Of a stretch of 64,000 bases of DNA, positions 1 to 7,912 are shown one piece after another. Below the pieces are notes generated by a model, which was given only the letters and a program-made list of their open reading frames with translations, was not told the origin of the DNA and made no database searches. The stretch spans positions 1,625,963 through 1,689,962 of the forward strand of contig JAFDZW010000005.1 in the NCBI GenBank assembly GCA_018266755.1. The letters run 5' to 3'. Within the stretch, counting starts at the first letter, position 1, and the number at the start of each line of letters is the position of its first letter. The DNA comes from Bacteroidota bacterium. Its GTDB lineage: Bacteria; Bacteroidota; Ignavibacteria; Palsa-1295. The position numbers and the translations under genes are program-made.

Positions 1-3
1 TCC

Positions 4-807
4 ATGCAGCGATTTGAAACAAAGAAATCACTCGGGCAGCACTTTCTCTTTGACGAGAATATCCTCCGTCGTATTGCCGACGCGTGCGATGTGCGCGAGG
101 GCGAAAGCGTCATCGAGATCGGCCCCGGTACGGGTGCGCTTACTCGGCACTTGCTGCATCATCCGCTATCTCGGCTCATTGCGTTCGAGCTCGACGACCG
201 CGCCGTCGACGTACTCGAACGCGAGATCGCCGACCCGCGCTTCGAGGTCGTGCATACCGACTTCCTCAAGACCGATCTACAGAACATCGCGCCCGAAGCG
301 CGCCTCAATGTCGTCGGGAACATCCCGTACTACATCACAAGCCCGATTGTCTTCAAGCTGCTCGAGGAGCGGACGATCATCCGTTCTGCTACATTGCTCG
401 TGCAGTTAGAAGTTGGCGAGCGCCTCGTGGCCGTGCCGCGCACGAAGCAGTATGGTATTCCATCCGTGATCTCACAATGCTTCGCAGATGTGAAGATGCT
501 CTTCAAAGTCAAGGCCGGGGCGTTTCGTCCACCGCCGAACGTGGACTCTGCCGTCGTGCGGCTCGACTTCACGAACGACTATTTCGCCCGCTCGAACATT
601 CCGCCGCCTGCGAACTTCACCGACAAACAGTTCTCACGGATGGTCCGCACGCTCTTTTCAATGCGTCGCAAGACGATCAAGAATAATCTGAAGGCACTCG
701 GCGATACCGGCGCCGATGCCGCGGCGCTCGAACCCTACTTGCCGAAACGCGCCGAGGAGCTCGATGTCGCCGAGATGGTGAAACTCTACAGTATCCTGTA
801 TCCGTAG
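4..807 (+). CDS. rsmA: 16S rRNA dimethyladenosine transferase RsmA (KsgA)
   Basis: RsmA uses S-adenosylmethionine to dimethylate two adjacent adenines near the 3' end of 16S rRNA during small-subunit assembly in the cytoplasm. The 267-residue protein has the expected length. Visible motifs are SLGQHFL at residues 9-15, the SAM-binding EIGPGTG at 38-44, and NIPYY at 106-110, which is the family's catalytic motif IV. The ATG lies only 3 nt from the window edge, so upstream context is missing. The stop codon TAG sits inside the first bases of a palindromic repeat (GTAGGGGCGAC...), so insertion of that repeat may have defined the present C-terminus. Confidence 0.97.
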   Translation: MQRFETKKSLGQHFLFDENILRRIADACDVREGESVIEIGPGTGALTRHLLHHPLSRLIAFELDDRAVDVLEREIADPRFEVVHTDFLKTDLQNIAPEARLNVVGNIPYYITSPIVFKLLEERTIIRSATLLVQLEVGERLVAVPRTKQYGIPSVISQCFADVKMLFKVKAGAFRPPPNVDSAVVRLDFTNDYFARSNIPPPANFTDKQFSRMVRTLFSMRRKTIKNNLKALGDTGADAAALEPYLPKRAEELDVAEMVKLYSILYP

Positions 808-876
808 GGGCGACCCATACGTCGCCCGTCGTAATAATAAACCACCCGCCTCGGGCGAGGCATGCCTCGCCCCTAC
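804..876. repeat. Double-palindrome repeat, family B, copy 1
   Basis: Two short palindromic units face each other: GTAGGGGCGAC followed by GTCGCCC (804-827), and GGGCGAGGCATGCCTCGCCC plus CTAC (853-876). The outer edges GTAGGGGCGA and TCGCCCCTAC are inverted copies of each other. A second copy with the same plan lies at 11605-11682. The left edge overlaps the rsmA stop codon. It may also act as a terminator hairpin, although there is no T-run. Confidence 0.8.
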
Positions 877-975
877 AAGATTTTTTCTGGCCTCGCACAT
901 CCAATCCGACCGTCCGCCTGTATTCCTTGTATCATTCATCTGAATCTATTCACTTATTCATACGGAGAACTCACA

Positions 976-1284
976 ATGAGCAAGATCGCAATGATCATGA
1001 AATGGGACGGGATTTCCCTGGAGCAATATGAGGAAGTTCGGCAGATCGTCAAGTGGGAGCACGACATCCCGGCCGGCGCCATCTTCCACGTAGCCACACA
1101 TGACGGCTCAGCCCTGCGCGTCGTCGATGTGTGGGAAAGCCCCGAGCAATTCAACCGCTTCGTCGAAACGCGCCTGATGCCCGGGGTGATGTCAACCGGC
1201 ATTACCACCCAGCCGCAGGTCGAGATCTACCCGGCCTACGCCATATTCGCTCCGGCGTTCGAAGGCAAACTTCAAACAGCCTGA
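976..1284 (+). CDS. Small dimeric alpha/beta-barrel (ABM/EthD-like) protein
   Basis: The protein has 102 residues and no signal peptide. It looks like a stand-alone antibiotic-biosynthesis-monooxygenase-type ferredoxin-like domain: an N-terminal strand (IAMIMKWDG), a central helix, then a VDVWESPEQFNRFVE stretch typical of this fold, and a C-terminal strand ending PAYAIFAPAF. Such proteins are small dimers in the cytoplasm with varied or unknown roles, so no reaction is assigned. The ATG at 976 is preferred over an upstream in-frame codon because a GGAGA ribosome-binding site precedes it and the upstream residues lie in repeat-like DNA. The gene appears to stand alone. Confidence 0.7.
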   Translation: MSKIAMIMKWDGISLEQYEEVRQIVKWEHDIPAGAIFHVATHDGSALRVVDVWESPEQFNRFVETRLMPGVMSTGITTQPQVEIYPAYAIFAPAFEGKLQTA

Positions 1285-1347
1285 GCTCGGGCTCGCGCTC
1301 AACGATCAAGTGGACGTAGCGGCTCCGTTTGAACACTGTATGACGAC

Positions 1348-1453
1348 GTCATTCTGAGCGAAGCGAAGAATCTCTGCGGCGGAGCCTCACTACGTTTCAT
1401 TAAGGGATTCTTCGCGGAATTTACACTGAGCAAGCGAATGTGCTCAGAATGAC
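1348..1453. repeat. Palindromic repeat family A, copy 1 (diverged right arm)
   Basis: This occupies most of the 324-bp gap between 1284 and 1609. The left arm begins GTCATTCTGAGCGAAGCGAA and the right end is TGCTCAGAATGAC. The centre (GCGGCGGAGCCTCAC then GTTTCATTAAGGGATTC) matches the copy at 53127-53208. The right arm carries extra bases compared with the other copies. Confidence 0.85.
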
Positions 1454-1583
1454 AGTACCATATAGTCAAGAACTGAGTCGCTACCCGAGATGAACGCACC
1501 AAACCGATCCCTCCGGACCCCTGCATCGGGGTTGGAGGGATCGCATATTTTTGGGCGTGGCAAAATACAGCCTGGTCCGGTGG

Positions 1584-1591
1584 TATTTTTG
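1584..1591 (+). promoter_or_regulatory. Possible -7 element TATTTTTG before PAP2 gene
   Basis: TATTTTTG matches the Bacteroidota -7 consensus TAnnTTTG and lies 17 nt before the TTG start of the next gene. No TTG lies at the usual distance upstream, so only half of the promoter signature is present. Confidence 0.35.
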
Positions 1592-1608
1592 CATAATACA
1601 AAAGATTC

Positions 1609-2586
1609 TTGACCACCCGGGCATCATTCCTTTCCCGCACCTATCGCGAATTCACTTCGGTGGAGTTCGTGACGGCTGCTTTTCTTGTCGTGTTCGATGT
1701 GCTCGCGCTCGTCTTCCATAATTCGGTGGACGTCGGCGCCGTGCTCGTGAGCTCGGTCGTCATCATGCTCATCATGTTCGCGATGAACGCATTGCTTGCC
1801 GGCTACCCGAACAAATGGACGCACGCTGCGCATACGTTCTATGTCGTGCCGATCGCGTTGATGGTCTTCAAGACGGTCGAGAAGCTATCGTTCGCCATCC
1901 ACGGACGCGACTACGACGACGTATTGATCCACATCGACCGCAGCCTCTTCGGCACCGACCCGACCGTCTGGCTCTTTCATCACATCCCCACGCTGCCGGT
2001 CGTCGTTGAGTTCTTGCAGTCGTGCTACTTCATGTATTATTGGCTGCCCGTGATCGTCGCATGGGAGCTTTCGAAGAGGCGACAGCAGACTCGCTCCGAA
2101 CGCGCGACACACAACCTCGAGGAGCTGCGCTTCACCATTGTGTACGGCTTGCTGGTCTCCTACGTCTGCTACTTGCTCCTGCCCGGTGTCGGACCGCGCT
2201 TCACACTGCACGACTTCGCCGCGCTGCCGCACGAACTGCCGGGGCTCTGGCTGACCGACGGACTGCGCTTCCTCATTAACTGGGGCGAGAACATTTCGGC
2301 GGCAATGACGAACGCCGAGGCGATGAAGGTCGTCACGCGAGATGTCTTCCCGAGCGGACACACCGAGATCACGCTGCTGACGATGCTGCTGGCATTCAAG
2401 TTCAAGGTCCGCGCTCGCTGGTTCATCCTGCTTGTCGGCTCGGGCCTGATCTTCTCGACCGTCTATCTGCGCTACCACTACGTCATCGACGTCATCGGCG
2501 GCGCACTACTGGCGATGATCGTGCTCTATTCCGTGCCCTGGGCGATGCGGGTGTTTAGGAATAGAACGAAGGATGATACACGCTGA
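1609..2586 (+). CDS. PAP2-superfamily integral membrane phosphatase/transferase
   Basis: A 325-residue polytopic membrane protein of the PAP2 superfamily, closest in style to the Aur1/inositolphosphotransferase branch. The catalytic C2 motif PSGH is at residues 248-251. The C3 motif with Arg288, His290 and Asp294 is in YLRYHYVID. A GPRF segment in the middle replaces the usual C1 lysine/arginine motif. About six hydrophobic segments are visible. It probably acts on a lipid phosphate or phosphodiester in the inner membrane; the substrate cannot be read from the sequence. The start is uncertain: TTG at 1609 gives the longest form and suits a short leader after the -7-like element at 1584, but GTG codons further in are possible. 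Confidence 0.8.
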   Translation: MTTRASFLSRTYREFTSVEFVTAAFLVVFDVLALVFHNSVDVGAVLVSSVVIMLIMFAMNALLAGYPNKWTHAAHTFYVVPIALMVFKTVEKLSFAIHGRDYDDVLIHIDRSLFGTDPTVWLFHHIPTLPVVVEFLQSCYFMYYWLPVIVAWELSKRRQQTRSERATHNLEELRFTIVYGLLVSYVCYLLLPGVGPRFTLHDFAALPHELPGLWLTDGLRFLINWGENISAAMTNAEAMKVVTRDVFPSGHTEITLLTMLLAFKFKVRARWFILLVGSGLIFSTVYLRYHYVIDVIGGALLAMIVLYSVPWAMRVFRNRTKDDTR

Positions 2587-2657
2587 GCACGGCGTTCGCA
2601 TAGGGCGTCTGAGACGACCTTTGCTTTGCATGCCGCACAGATCTACCAACGGATGTC

Positions 2658-2750
2658 CTGTTCCATATCTCTAAAAGAAGTTGATGCTCTGAATGAAACC
2701 CAACTTAACTACCTGTCACAAATTCGGGGGACATCATAATATGATGCCCC
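2658..2750. repeat. Imperfect direct repeat copy 1 with hairpin end
   Basis: Positions 2658-2738 match 5274-5353 over about 80 bp with only scattered mismatches; shared words include CTGTTCCATATCTCTA and TAACTACCTG. The right end continues into a strong hairpin at 2726-2750, GGGG-A-CATCAT / ATGATG-CCCC, of which the second copy keeps only one side. The gap 2587-2812 holds nothing else recognisable. Confidence 0.75.
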
Positions 2751-2812
2751 AATGGCAACAAAAGAGGTAAGAATGGACTTCAAAGAGAGGCACGGCTTTT
2801 GCCCTACAGAGT

Positions 2813-4429
2813 ATGAAGAAAAATTGTAACCGTCGTCGCCATCGGTTGTCATTTGTATATATGCGCTTTGGGGCCTACATTCTCTTTATTTGTATCTTTT
2901 TCACTGGCCGCGTTTGGGCGCAGATCGATGATGCAAGCGATCCGGCTGCCATTGATGTGGCTCCGTTACTCAAAATTATAGACACTTCACATGAAGGATT
3001 TGGTCTATATCCTAATCTGAACATAGGCGATATAGACGGCGACGGATATGAGGACATGGGCTTCGGGTGCCATAACGATACAATTAATGCTTATACTGTT
3101 ATACATTATGGGGGGAATAAACTTTTTGATAAATCCAGTGACAGTATAGTCTTTGGTGTTCCTTATGCTTGCGCTGATTTTGACGGAAAAGATGGCAAAC
3201 AAGATTTAATAACTCTTATTGATGGGCACCCTCTCTTTAGGAAAAATTTTGGTCATTACCCTTATTTTTCTCAAATTAGAAATACTGATTCAATTTTCAG
3301 ACAAAAGGCGGACAATTCTTCACCTTCACTACAGACAGTATTTGATTATGACGAAGATGGCTATTCTGATTTCATTGTTGGCGGTGCTAACCCTGGCCCA
3401 TATTTTGGAATTTACAGCGGCGGAAGTTTCATATACCAAACTCTCTTCGGTTCAAAAGTCATCTATCCGAATGATTCGTGTATACTGACGACTACCATCT
3501 ATAACGGGGCAATTATTGGAAAATTTGGTCGCAGTCTGAACCCTATGATTGTATGCCGAAGTACAAATAGAATTGGTTTATTTAGGCATGATTTGCCTTT
3601 TTCGCAGGATACTCTATTATGGCTTACCGATTCGGGCTCTATAGATGCAAAAGTATTGTATGCGATGGATATTACTGGTGATGGAGTTACCGATCTGCTT
3701 ATCAGCGATGGAATGAACGTTTACATTTATCCTGGCAACGATAATTTTGGCACCTACAGATTGACAAAAGAGAATGCGTATTATGTAATAAAGTCACCTG
3801 CTCAACTCGATCTAACTTACAGTCTTATGAAAGATTTCGGTGGTTATATGCGTAACTGCGGAAATCTTATTGGTGATGGAACGCCATTACTCATGGTAAC
3901 TGGAACAGTAAATGATAATTTTGGCGATTACGTAACGTATGCTTTTTTCTATAGCGGGGGAAAAGCATTAGACACTTATTACGATGCTCGATACAGAGAG
4001 TTTAGGTCTACCGATTTCACGATGGATACCCTCCATTTTATAGATAATACATACCGAGGTGCGGTCGTTTTTCAAAGCACTGATGGCCCTACCGGAGAGA
4101 ATTTCTTATTGTATAACGGATGTACGGATATTCCACGAACACCGAACCCGAACCTTCGCATCGTCGAACCAGCGAGTTTTGCAACACAACTCATTCACGC
4201 TTTTCCATCTGTCGCACATCAGTATGTACGTATCTTATTTTCTTCCCTGCAAACAGCCGGTGTGCTTCGAATAGTAAATATATTAGGACAGGAGGTCGAA
4301 AGAAAAGCTCTATTACCAAACAACACAGAAGAGTACCTTCCTACATCATCGTATCCTAACGGTGTGTACGTAGCAGAACTACAGACGGCAGGTTTTACCA
4401 CGAAGGTAAAATTCGTCGTCGATCACTGA
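2813..4429 (+). CDS. Exported FG-GAP repeat protein with T9SS sorting domain
   Basis: This 538-residue protein has a basic, hydrophobic N-terminus ending VWAQ (signal peptide) and Asp-rich FG-GAP/VCBS-like blades such as DIDGDGYED, DFDGKDGKQD, DYDEDGYSD and DITGDGVTD, which probably bind calcium and form a beta-propeller. The C-terminal ~80 residues contain ILGQEV and end PNGVYVAELQT...KVKFVVDH, which is a type A T9SS sorting domain. It should therefore be exported through the T9SS and attached to or released from the surface. ATG at 2861 (MRFGAY) is an alternative start that leaves a more compact signal peptide. The gene is visibly more AT-rich than neighbouring core genes, which suggests recent acquisition. 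Confidence 0.8.
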   Translation: MKKNCNRRRHRLSFVYMRFGAYILFICIFFTGRVWAQIDDASDPAAIDVAPLLKIIDTSHEGFGLYPNLNIGDIDGDGYEDMGFGCHNDTINAYTVIHYGGNKLFDKSSDSIVFGVPYACADFDGKDGKQDLITLIDGHPLFRKNFGHYPYFSQIRNTDSIFRQKADNSSPSLQTVFDYDEDGYSDFIVGGANPGPYFGIYSGGSFIYQTLFGSKVIYPNDSCILTTTIYNGAIIGKFGRSLNPMIVCRSTNRIGLFRHDLPFSQDTLLWLTDSGSIDAKVLYAMDITGDGVTDLLISDGMNVYIYPGNDNFGTYRLTKENAYYVIKSPAQLDLTYSLMKDFGGYMRNCGNLIGDGTPLLMVTGTVNDNFGDYVTYAFFYSGGKALDTYYDARYREFRSTDFTMDTLHFIDNTYRGAVVFQSTDGPTGENFLLYNGCTDIPRTPNPNLRIVEPASFATQLIHAFPSVAHQYVRILFSSLQTAGVLRIVNILGQEVERKALLPNNTEEYLPTSSYPNGVYVAELQTAGFTTKVKFVVDH

Positions 4430-4500
4430 CATAATATAATTATTACTGGAAGTAAGATCGCCCACCTAATACTACGCATTTTTTATGATTGCTATTCATT

Positions 4501-4653
4501 CTATCGAAAAACTATTCTACCAGTTGGCAACACCCAACGCATTCTAAGGTACTGAAACGACCGACGTTCGATGCTGTATTGTTTTTCAAGTATTCCTTCT
4601 TCAGAAGTCCGAGCCCGTTCAAGTAGTTCATTCGCTTCCTTGGTCCAAGTCAT
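4501..4653 (-). CDS. Doubtful small ORF in gap between exported proteins
   Basis: A 50-codon reading frame starts MTWTKEANELLERA and ends WVLPTGRIVFR; an ATG two codons upstream is also possible. It occupies most of the 256-bp gap between the FG-GAP gene and the outer-membrane-type gene. The start vaguely resembles small PCP_red-type helical domains, but the similarity is too weak for a name. It could be a gene remnant or chance. It is recorded because nothing else fills the gap. Confidence 0.2.
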   Translation of the reverse strand: MTWTKEANELLERARTSEEGILEKQYSIERRSFQYLRMRWVLPTGRIVFR

Positions 4654-4685
4654 ACACATAGTCCTTCTTATGCTCACCCTGATCG

Positions 4686-5246
4686 CTATCGTATTGATCT
4701 CAGGCTGAATCCTACACTGAACCCGCACCAGTTGCGCCAGTGTGACGCATCGAAGAAGGGCGTGTACGCGAGCCGAATCATCGCTCCCGGCACCATAGAT
4801 TGAAATCGCAGCGCGAGAGTCCCGGTCGGTTTGAATCGGCTGTTATTGCCATCGAGGATCGCATTTCGATAGTGTGTACTCATGTCGACCACCGTACCGA
4901 TCCCCATCTCCAGACTGCTGGCCTCACCACCGAACAGATAGCCCGCCATTGCAACTAACTCTCCATCGCAGACGAGCGTCTCGAACTCGTACGGCATCCG
5001 GTAATTGAAACCAAGGCCGAACCGAGTGAAGTAATGCTTGCGCATCACCACATCGGCATTCACTGATGCCGCCGCCGCATTGCCGCCCATTTCCAAATAG
5101 AGTGTCGCCCGTGGCTCCTGCCATTGCGAACCTCCCGAAGTGACCCTGCCGTTCGAGCCGCCACCGGGGAGCTGAGGAGCAGCCTGTGCAAATGCACGAC
5201 CTATCAGCGCATGCATCATCAGCAACGCAATAAGGAGAGGCAACAT
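4686..5246 (-). CDS. Probable outer-membrane beta-barrel protein, unknown function
   Basis: The protein has about 186 residues from the chosen ATG at 5246. It begins with a clear signal peptide (MLPLLIALLMMHALIGRAFA, cleavage before QAAPQ). The mature part alternates short amphipathic strands (TLYLEMGG, GLGFNYRMP, MAGYLFGG, LEMGIGTVV, GTLALRFQS, MIRLAYTPFF) and ends GFSVGFSLRS, as in small 8-strand OMP families. An upstream in-frame ATG at 5282 would add 12 residues lying inside the direct repeat and spoil the signal peptide, so it is rejected. No enzyme motif is seen. It faces the same way as the next four or five minus-strand genes. Confidence 0.6.
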   Translation of the reverse strand: MLPLLIALLMMHALIGRAFAQAAPQLPGGGSNGRVTSGGSQWQEPRATLYLEMGGNAAAASVNADVVMRKHYFTRFGLGFNYRMPYEFETLVCDGELVAMAGYLFGGEASSLEMGIGTVVDMSTHYRNAILDGNNSRFKPTGTLALRFQSMVPGAMIRLAYTPFFDASHWRNWCGFSVGFSLRSIR

Positions 5247-5273
5247 GTACCCACCACGACCAGTATGGACGCT

Positions 5274-5353
5274 CTGTTCCATATCTCTACAAGTAGTTGG
5301 TTCTCTGTATGAATCCCAACCTAACTACCTGCCATAAGTTCTGGGGCATCATA
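5274..5353. repeat. Imperfect direct repeat copy 2
   Basis: This is the partner of 2658-2738. It lies directly upstream of the outer-membrane-type gene at 4686-5246 and within the intergenic gap before 5370. The two copies bracket 2.5 kb holding the AT-rich FG-GAP gene and the OMP gene. Confidence 0.75.
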
Positions 5354-5369
5354 GGTCAAGCTACCAGTG

Positions 5370-5948
5370 CTAGAACTGCATCAGAAAATTGAGCGAAGCC
5401 GTGTTGCCCCTCCCAAGCGACGGGTACAGCATCATCGAAGTTGTCTTGGATTCCTTTGGATGCTGGAATAGATTGTATGCGAATACGGTCAGGACGGATG
5501 GGGCGACACCGAGTGCAAGAAACTCAGGCAAGTTGAATTTATGATTATCGAGTTTGTGGTTGAAACCATACACAGCTCCGTATGTGTACGAGCAGATGAA
5601 ATCGGACACGAGGCCAATCCAAGCCGCGTGCCAATACGAGGCCTCGCAATCTGAAGTCGACTCCGCAACCGGACCCAGCGTGAACACAAGAATCAATAAG
5701 TCGAGCGGTAAGAATAGTCCTCGAATCCTGAGATACTCGTTGGAGTCAGCATCGAAGGGCTCACGCCATATCCAAAATGAGGGTACGCCCAGGACGAGGG
5801 TCGTCACACCGATCTCCAGGGCCAAGGAAGGGTGGCAGTCTGCTTTTGCCAATGACGGGGTGGGGATGGAATCGTAGCCATTTCTCTCTTGCGCATAGCC
5901 TCTTGCGACAGCAAACAGGATGAGCACAGATGCGATTAATAACTTCAT
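5370..5948 (-). CDS. Exported hydrophobic protein of unknown function
   Basis: A 192-residue protein with an N-terminal signal peptide (MKLLIASVLILFAVARGYAQ). It has three or four hydrophobic stretches (IGVTTLVLGVPSFWIW, LFLPLDLLILVFTLG, AAWIGLVSDFICS, FLALGVAPSVLTVFAYNLF) separated by polar loops and ends in a strand-like SLNFLMQF. I do not recognise the family. The closing aromatic residue leaves open a small outer-membrane barrel, but the helices look more like an inner-membrane protein. It sits in a minus-strand run of small envelope genes. Confidence 0.55.
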   Translation of the reverse strand: MKLLIASVLILFAVARGYAQERNGYDSIPTPSLAKADCHPSLALEIGVTTLVLGVPSFWIWREPFDADSNEYLRIRGLFLPLDLLILVFTLGPVAESTSDCEASYWHAAWIGLVSDFICSYTYGAVYGFNHKLDNHKFNLPEFLALGVAPSVLTVFAYNLFQHPKESKTTSMMLYPSLGRGNTASLNFLMQF

Positions 5949-6057
5949 TGTTTATTCTGCAAAGAGATGTTCGGACTGCCTCGCAGCATACCAAAAGAAC
6001 CTCGTCCTTAAGCGTATAGACACAATACCCGCTCGCAAAGCTACACGAACCTCCGAT

Positions 6058-6660
6058 TCACTCGATCCCCAGAAATCCTCCCTTGATGAAGAAGGAGACC
6101 ATCATGCCAGATGTGTCACATCGCAACATCAGGTTCGAGTGCGCGAGACGCACCTCGCCGCGGAGCACTTCCTGATCTCCTTCCTTGATGTATTTGCACC
6201 AGCCGTCACCGTCTCGAACGGCATCGAACGAATCCTTGACCGCCGTCCACCTCGAGCGCGGCAGATGAGACCTCGTAAAGTTCAACGACAAGATCGGGAC
6301 CCGCTTAGAAGCGATGTCGGCCTTGAAACAACCGGAGTCCACGCCGAAGACTGTTGCATTCCAAGCAGCGATGACGCCGTGTTTCATCGGCATTGTCGAA
6401 TCCATCGTGATGTCATCGCTGTCGATCTTCGGCTCGAGTCCTGCAGAACGTATCGCGTCGAACTCTTCGAGTCGTTCGCCGCACAGGAACATGCTGTCGA
6501 TGTCCATACGGCCGTTCAACAAGACTCGGCGGCTTGTAACCTGATCAGACCGTTTCGAGCACGAAACGAGCGATGCGATGCAACAAGCGATGCACACGCA
6601 GAGAAGGCCGGCGCTCACCGCGCGATATCGAGATATGAGAAGAGTAACTATCGTTATCAT
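6058..6660 (-). CDS. Putative lipoprotein of unknown function
   Basis: A 200-residue protein. The N-terminal hydrophobic segment ends in ASLVSC followed by SKRSD, a lipobox-like signal that would give a lipidated cysteine near residue 34. The mature part has no motif I recognise; several cysteines (MFLCGERL, DSGCFK, GDGWCKY, LRCDTS) may form disulfides. An ATG-initiated reading frame on the opposite strand covers the same DNA, but it lacks a signal peptide and a sensible composition, so this frame is preferred. The gene follows the lipoprotein gene at 6692-7441 by about 30 bp and may be cotranscribed with it. Confidence 0.55.
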   Translation of the reverse strand: MITIVTLLISRYRAVSAGLLCVCIACCIASLVSCSKRSDQVTSRRVLLNGRMDIDSMFLCGERLEEFDAIRSAGLEPKIDSDDITMDSTMPMKHGVIAAWNATVFGVDSGCFKADIASKRVPILSLNFTRSHLPRSRWTAVKDSFDAVRDGDGWCKYIKEGDQEVLRGEVRLAHSNLMLRCDTSGMMVSFFIKGGFLGIE

Positions 6661-6691
6661 TTGGGTCGCTTCTTCTGTATTAGATCTTCAC

Positions 6692-7441
6692 TCACCGTTC
6701 ATTCGAACTCGACCCAGCCTCGAATGTCGCGCCGTTCGACTTCCGCATCCAGAATTTCGTCAACTCGACGGTGGGCAATCTCCATTCAATGTGATCGCCA
6801 CTGATGCGGGCATTGGTCGCTGGCGAGACGATCCGTGGTTCTCTGCCGAATATTCTCACTACAGCGTAGTCCTTCCCTCCAAGAAATTCATTAATCGTAC
6901 TGTCGGCAGCATTGATAGCGTGACCTGAACGGGACGACGACGATACGACCGAATCCTTCATGATGTTGTACGTGTACTCGAAGGTGGTCCGCTGTTTTGC
7001 CGTTCGGACTCGCAGGCCAACGAATTCATTCGGTGGCATCGCGCTATCCGTCAGCGTGGGATCGTACCCGAACAGCATCGCATGTAGTCGCTCCACGGCA
7101 CGATCGGTCGACACGATCGCCTCCGAGATCACGAAGACCAACGAATCGGTGAGTGAGTCCCGTACTTGCAAGCGAGAAACATCCGGAATATTCATGACGG
7201 TGGCTGCACTCCACGCGTGTAGCCTATTCTCATGAGCGAACAACTCCGAATCCGATGGGATCAGGTTCTGAGTACCCGTTCGCTCGTTGATGTCGTGCAC
7301 AGCCTCGGAGCGTGAGGCGACTACGATCTCGCGAAACAGGAATCGCCCGTCGCCGAGTACGTGTATCTCCTCAATCGTATCGAGGCAACCGGACAGTGCG
7401 GTCGCGGCGATGAGGACGAACCAGAACACGCCTATTCTCAT
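6692..7441 (-). CDS. Lipoprotein, member 1 of a duplicated pair
   Basis: A 249-residue lipoprotein: MRIGVFWFVLIAATALSGC is a classic lipobox signal with the lipidated cysteine at residue 19. The mature part starts with IHVLGDGRFLFREIVVASRS, reminiscent of LppM/DUF3153-type lipoproteins in which a charged strand with a DG turn follows the anchor; that link is tentative. A paralogue lies at 7913-8659. The first ~60 coding bases are the same in both, while the mature proteins are only moderately similar (shared blocks LQVRDS-TDSL-FVISEA, RTTFEYTYNI, IEWRLP and KSNGATFE). Function unknown. Confidence 0.7.
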   Translation of the reverse strand: MRIGVFWFVLIAATALSGCLDTIEEIHVLGDGRFLFREIVVASRSEAVHDINERTGTQNLIPSDSELFAHENRLHAWSAATVMNIPDVSRLQVRDSLTDSLVFVISEAIVSTDRAVERLHAMLFGYDPTLTDSAMPPNEFVGLRVRTAKQRTTFEYTYNIMKDSVVSSSSRSGHAINAADSTINEFLGGKDYAVVRIFGREPRIVSPATNARISGDHIEWRLPTVELTKFWMRKSNGATFEAGSSSNER

Positions 7442-7560
7442 GTTGCGAAGATACGTCGGCGTTGTGAAAGTCGGCTTAAGAATTCTCCGACAAGTACTTC
7501 TGTCGAAGCAGGCGTACTCTATCTCATCTCCTGGGCGTTGTGGGTGTTCGAGTCCGAGCG

Positions 7561-7845
7561 TTAATTCTGCTTTCTTGACCTGATCTCTTGTATTTTTTGT
7601 CTGAGTTCTCTGCTCATCTCGAAAAACGACGGTAGCCCATATTTGCGGCGCATGATTAGGGACGCCGTACCGAATGCGAATGTGGTAAATATGCTCAGGT
7701 GATAGGGCATCCAGTGCGTGTTACCTGTAAAGTCGCAGTACAGCATAAAAAACCCCGAAAGCATACATGCACGCCGTACGAGACGATGTTTACGTACCTT
7801 GCTTGGATCTACTGAGTGTGTCTGCACTGAATCAGTACTTAACAT
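7561..7845 (-). CDS. Small membrane protein of unknown function
   Basis: The protein has 94 residues. Two hydrophobic segments (CMLSGFFMLYCDF and HLSIFTTFAFGTASLIM) are flanked by basic residues, and the C-terminal tail FFEMSRELRQKIQEIRSRK is a charged, probably coiled helix. It lies between the two paralogous lipoprotein genes, so it was either inserted between them after duplication or was part of the duplicated unit. No family is recognised. Confidence 0.5.
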   Translation of the reverse strand: MLSTDSVQTHSVDPSKVRKHRLVRRACMLSGFFMLYCDFTGNTHWMPYHLSIFTTFAFGTASLIMRRKYGLPSFFEMSRELRQKIQEIRSRKQN

Positions 7846-7912
7846 GAGTTACTATGTGCAGCATGTATACGTCGCTCTTGCTATGCATAGTGTGAAACGT
7901 TTATTTCAATGT

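Noticed and set aside
1348-1453. Insertion sequence
   Set aside because: The palindromic element has inverted arms but no transposase and no target-site duplication that I could see; it is treated as a repeat only.
5920-6804. 294-codon open frame on the plus strand
   Set aside because: It overlaps the minus-strand lipoprotein genes, has no signal or domain, and its Arg/His-rich composition fits an antisense shadow.
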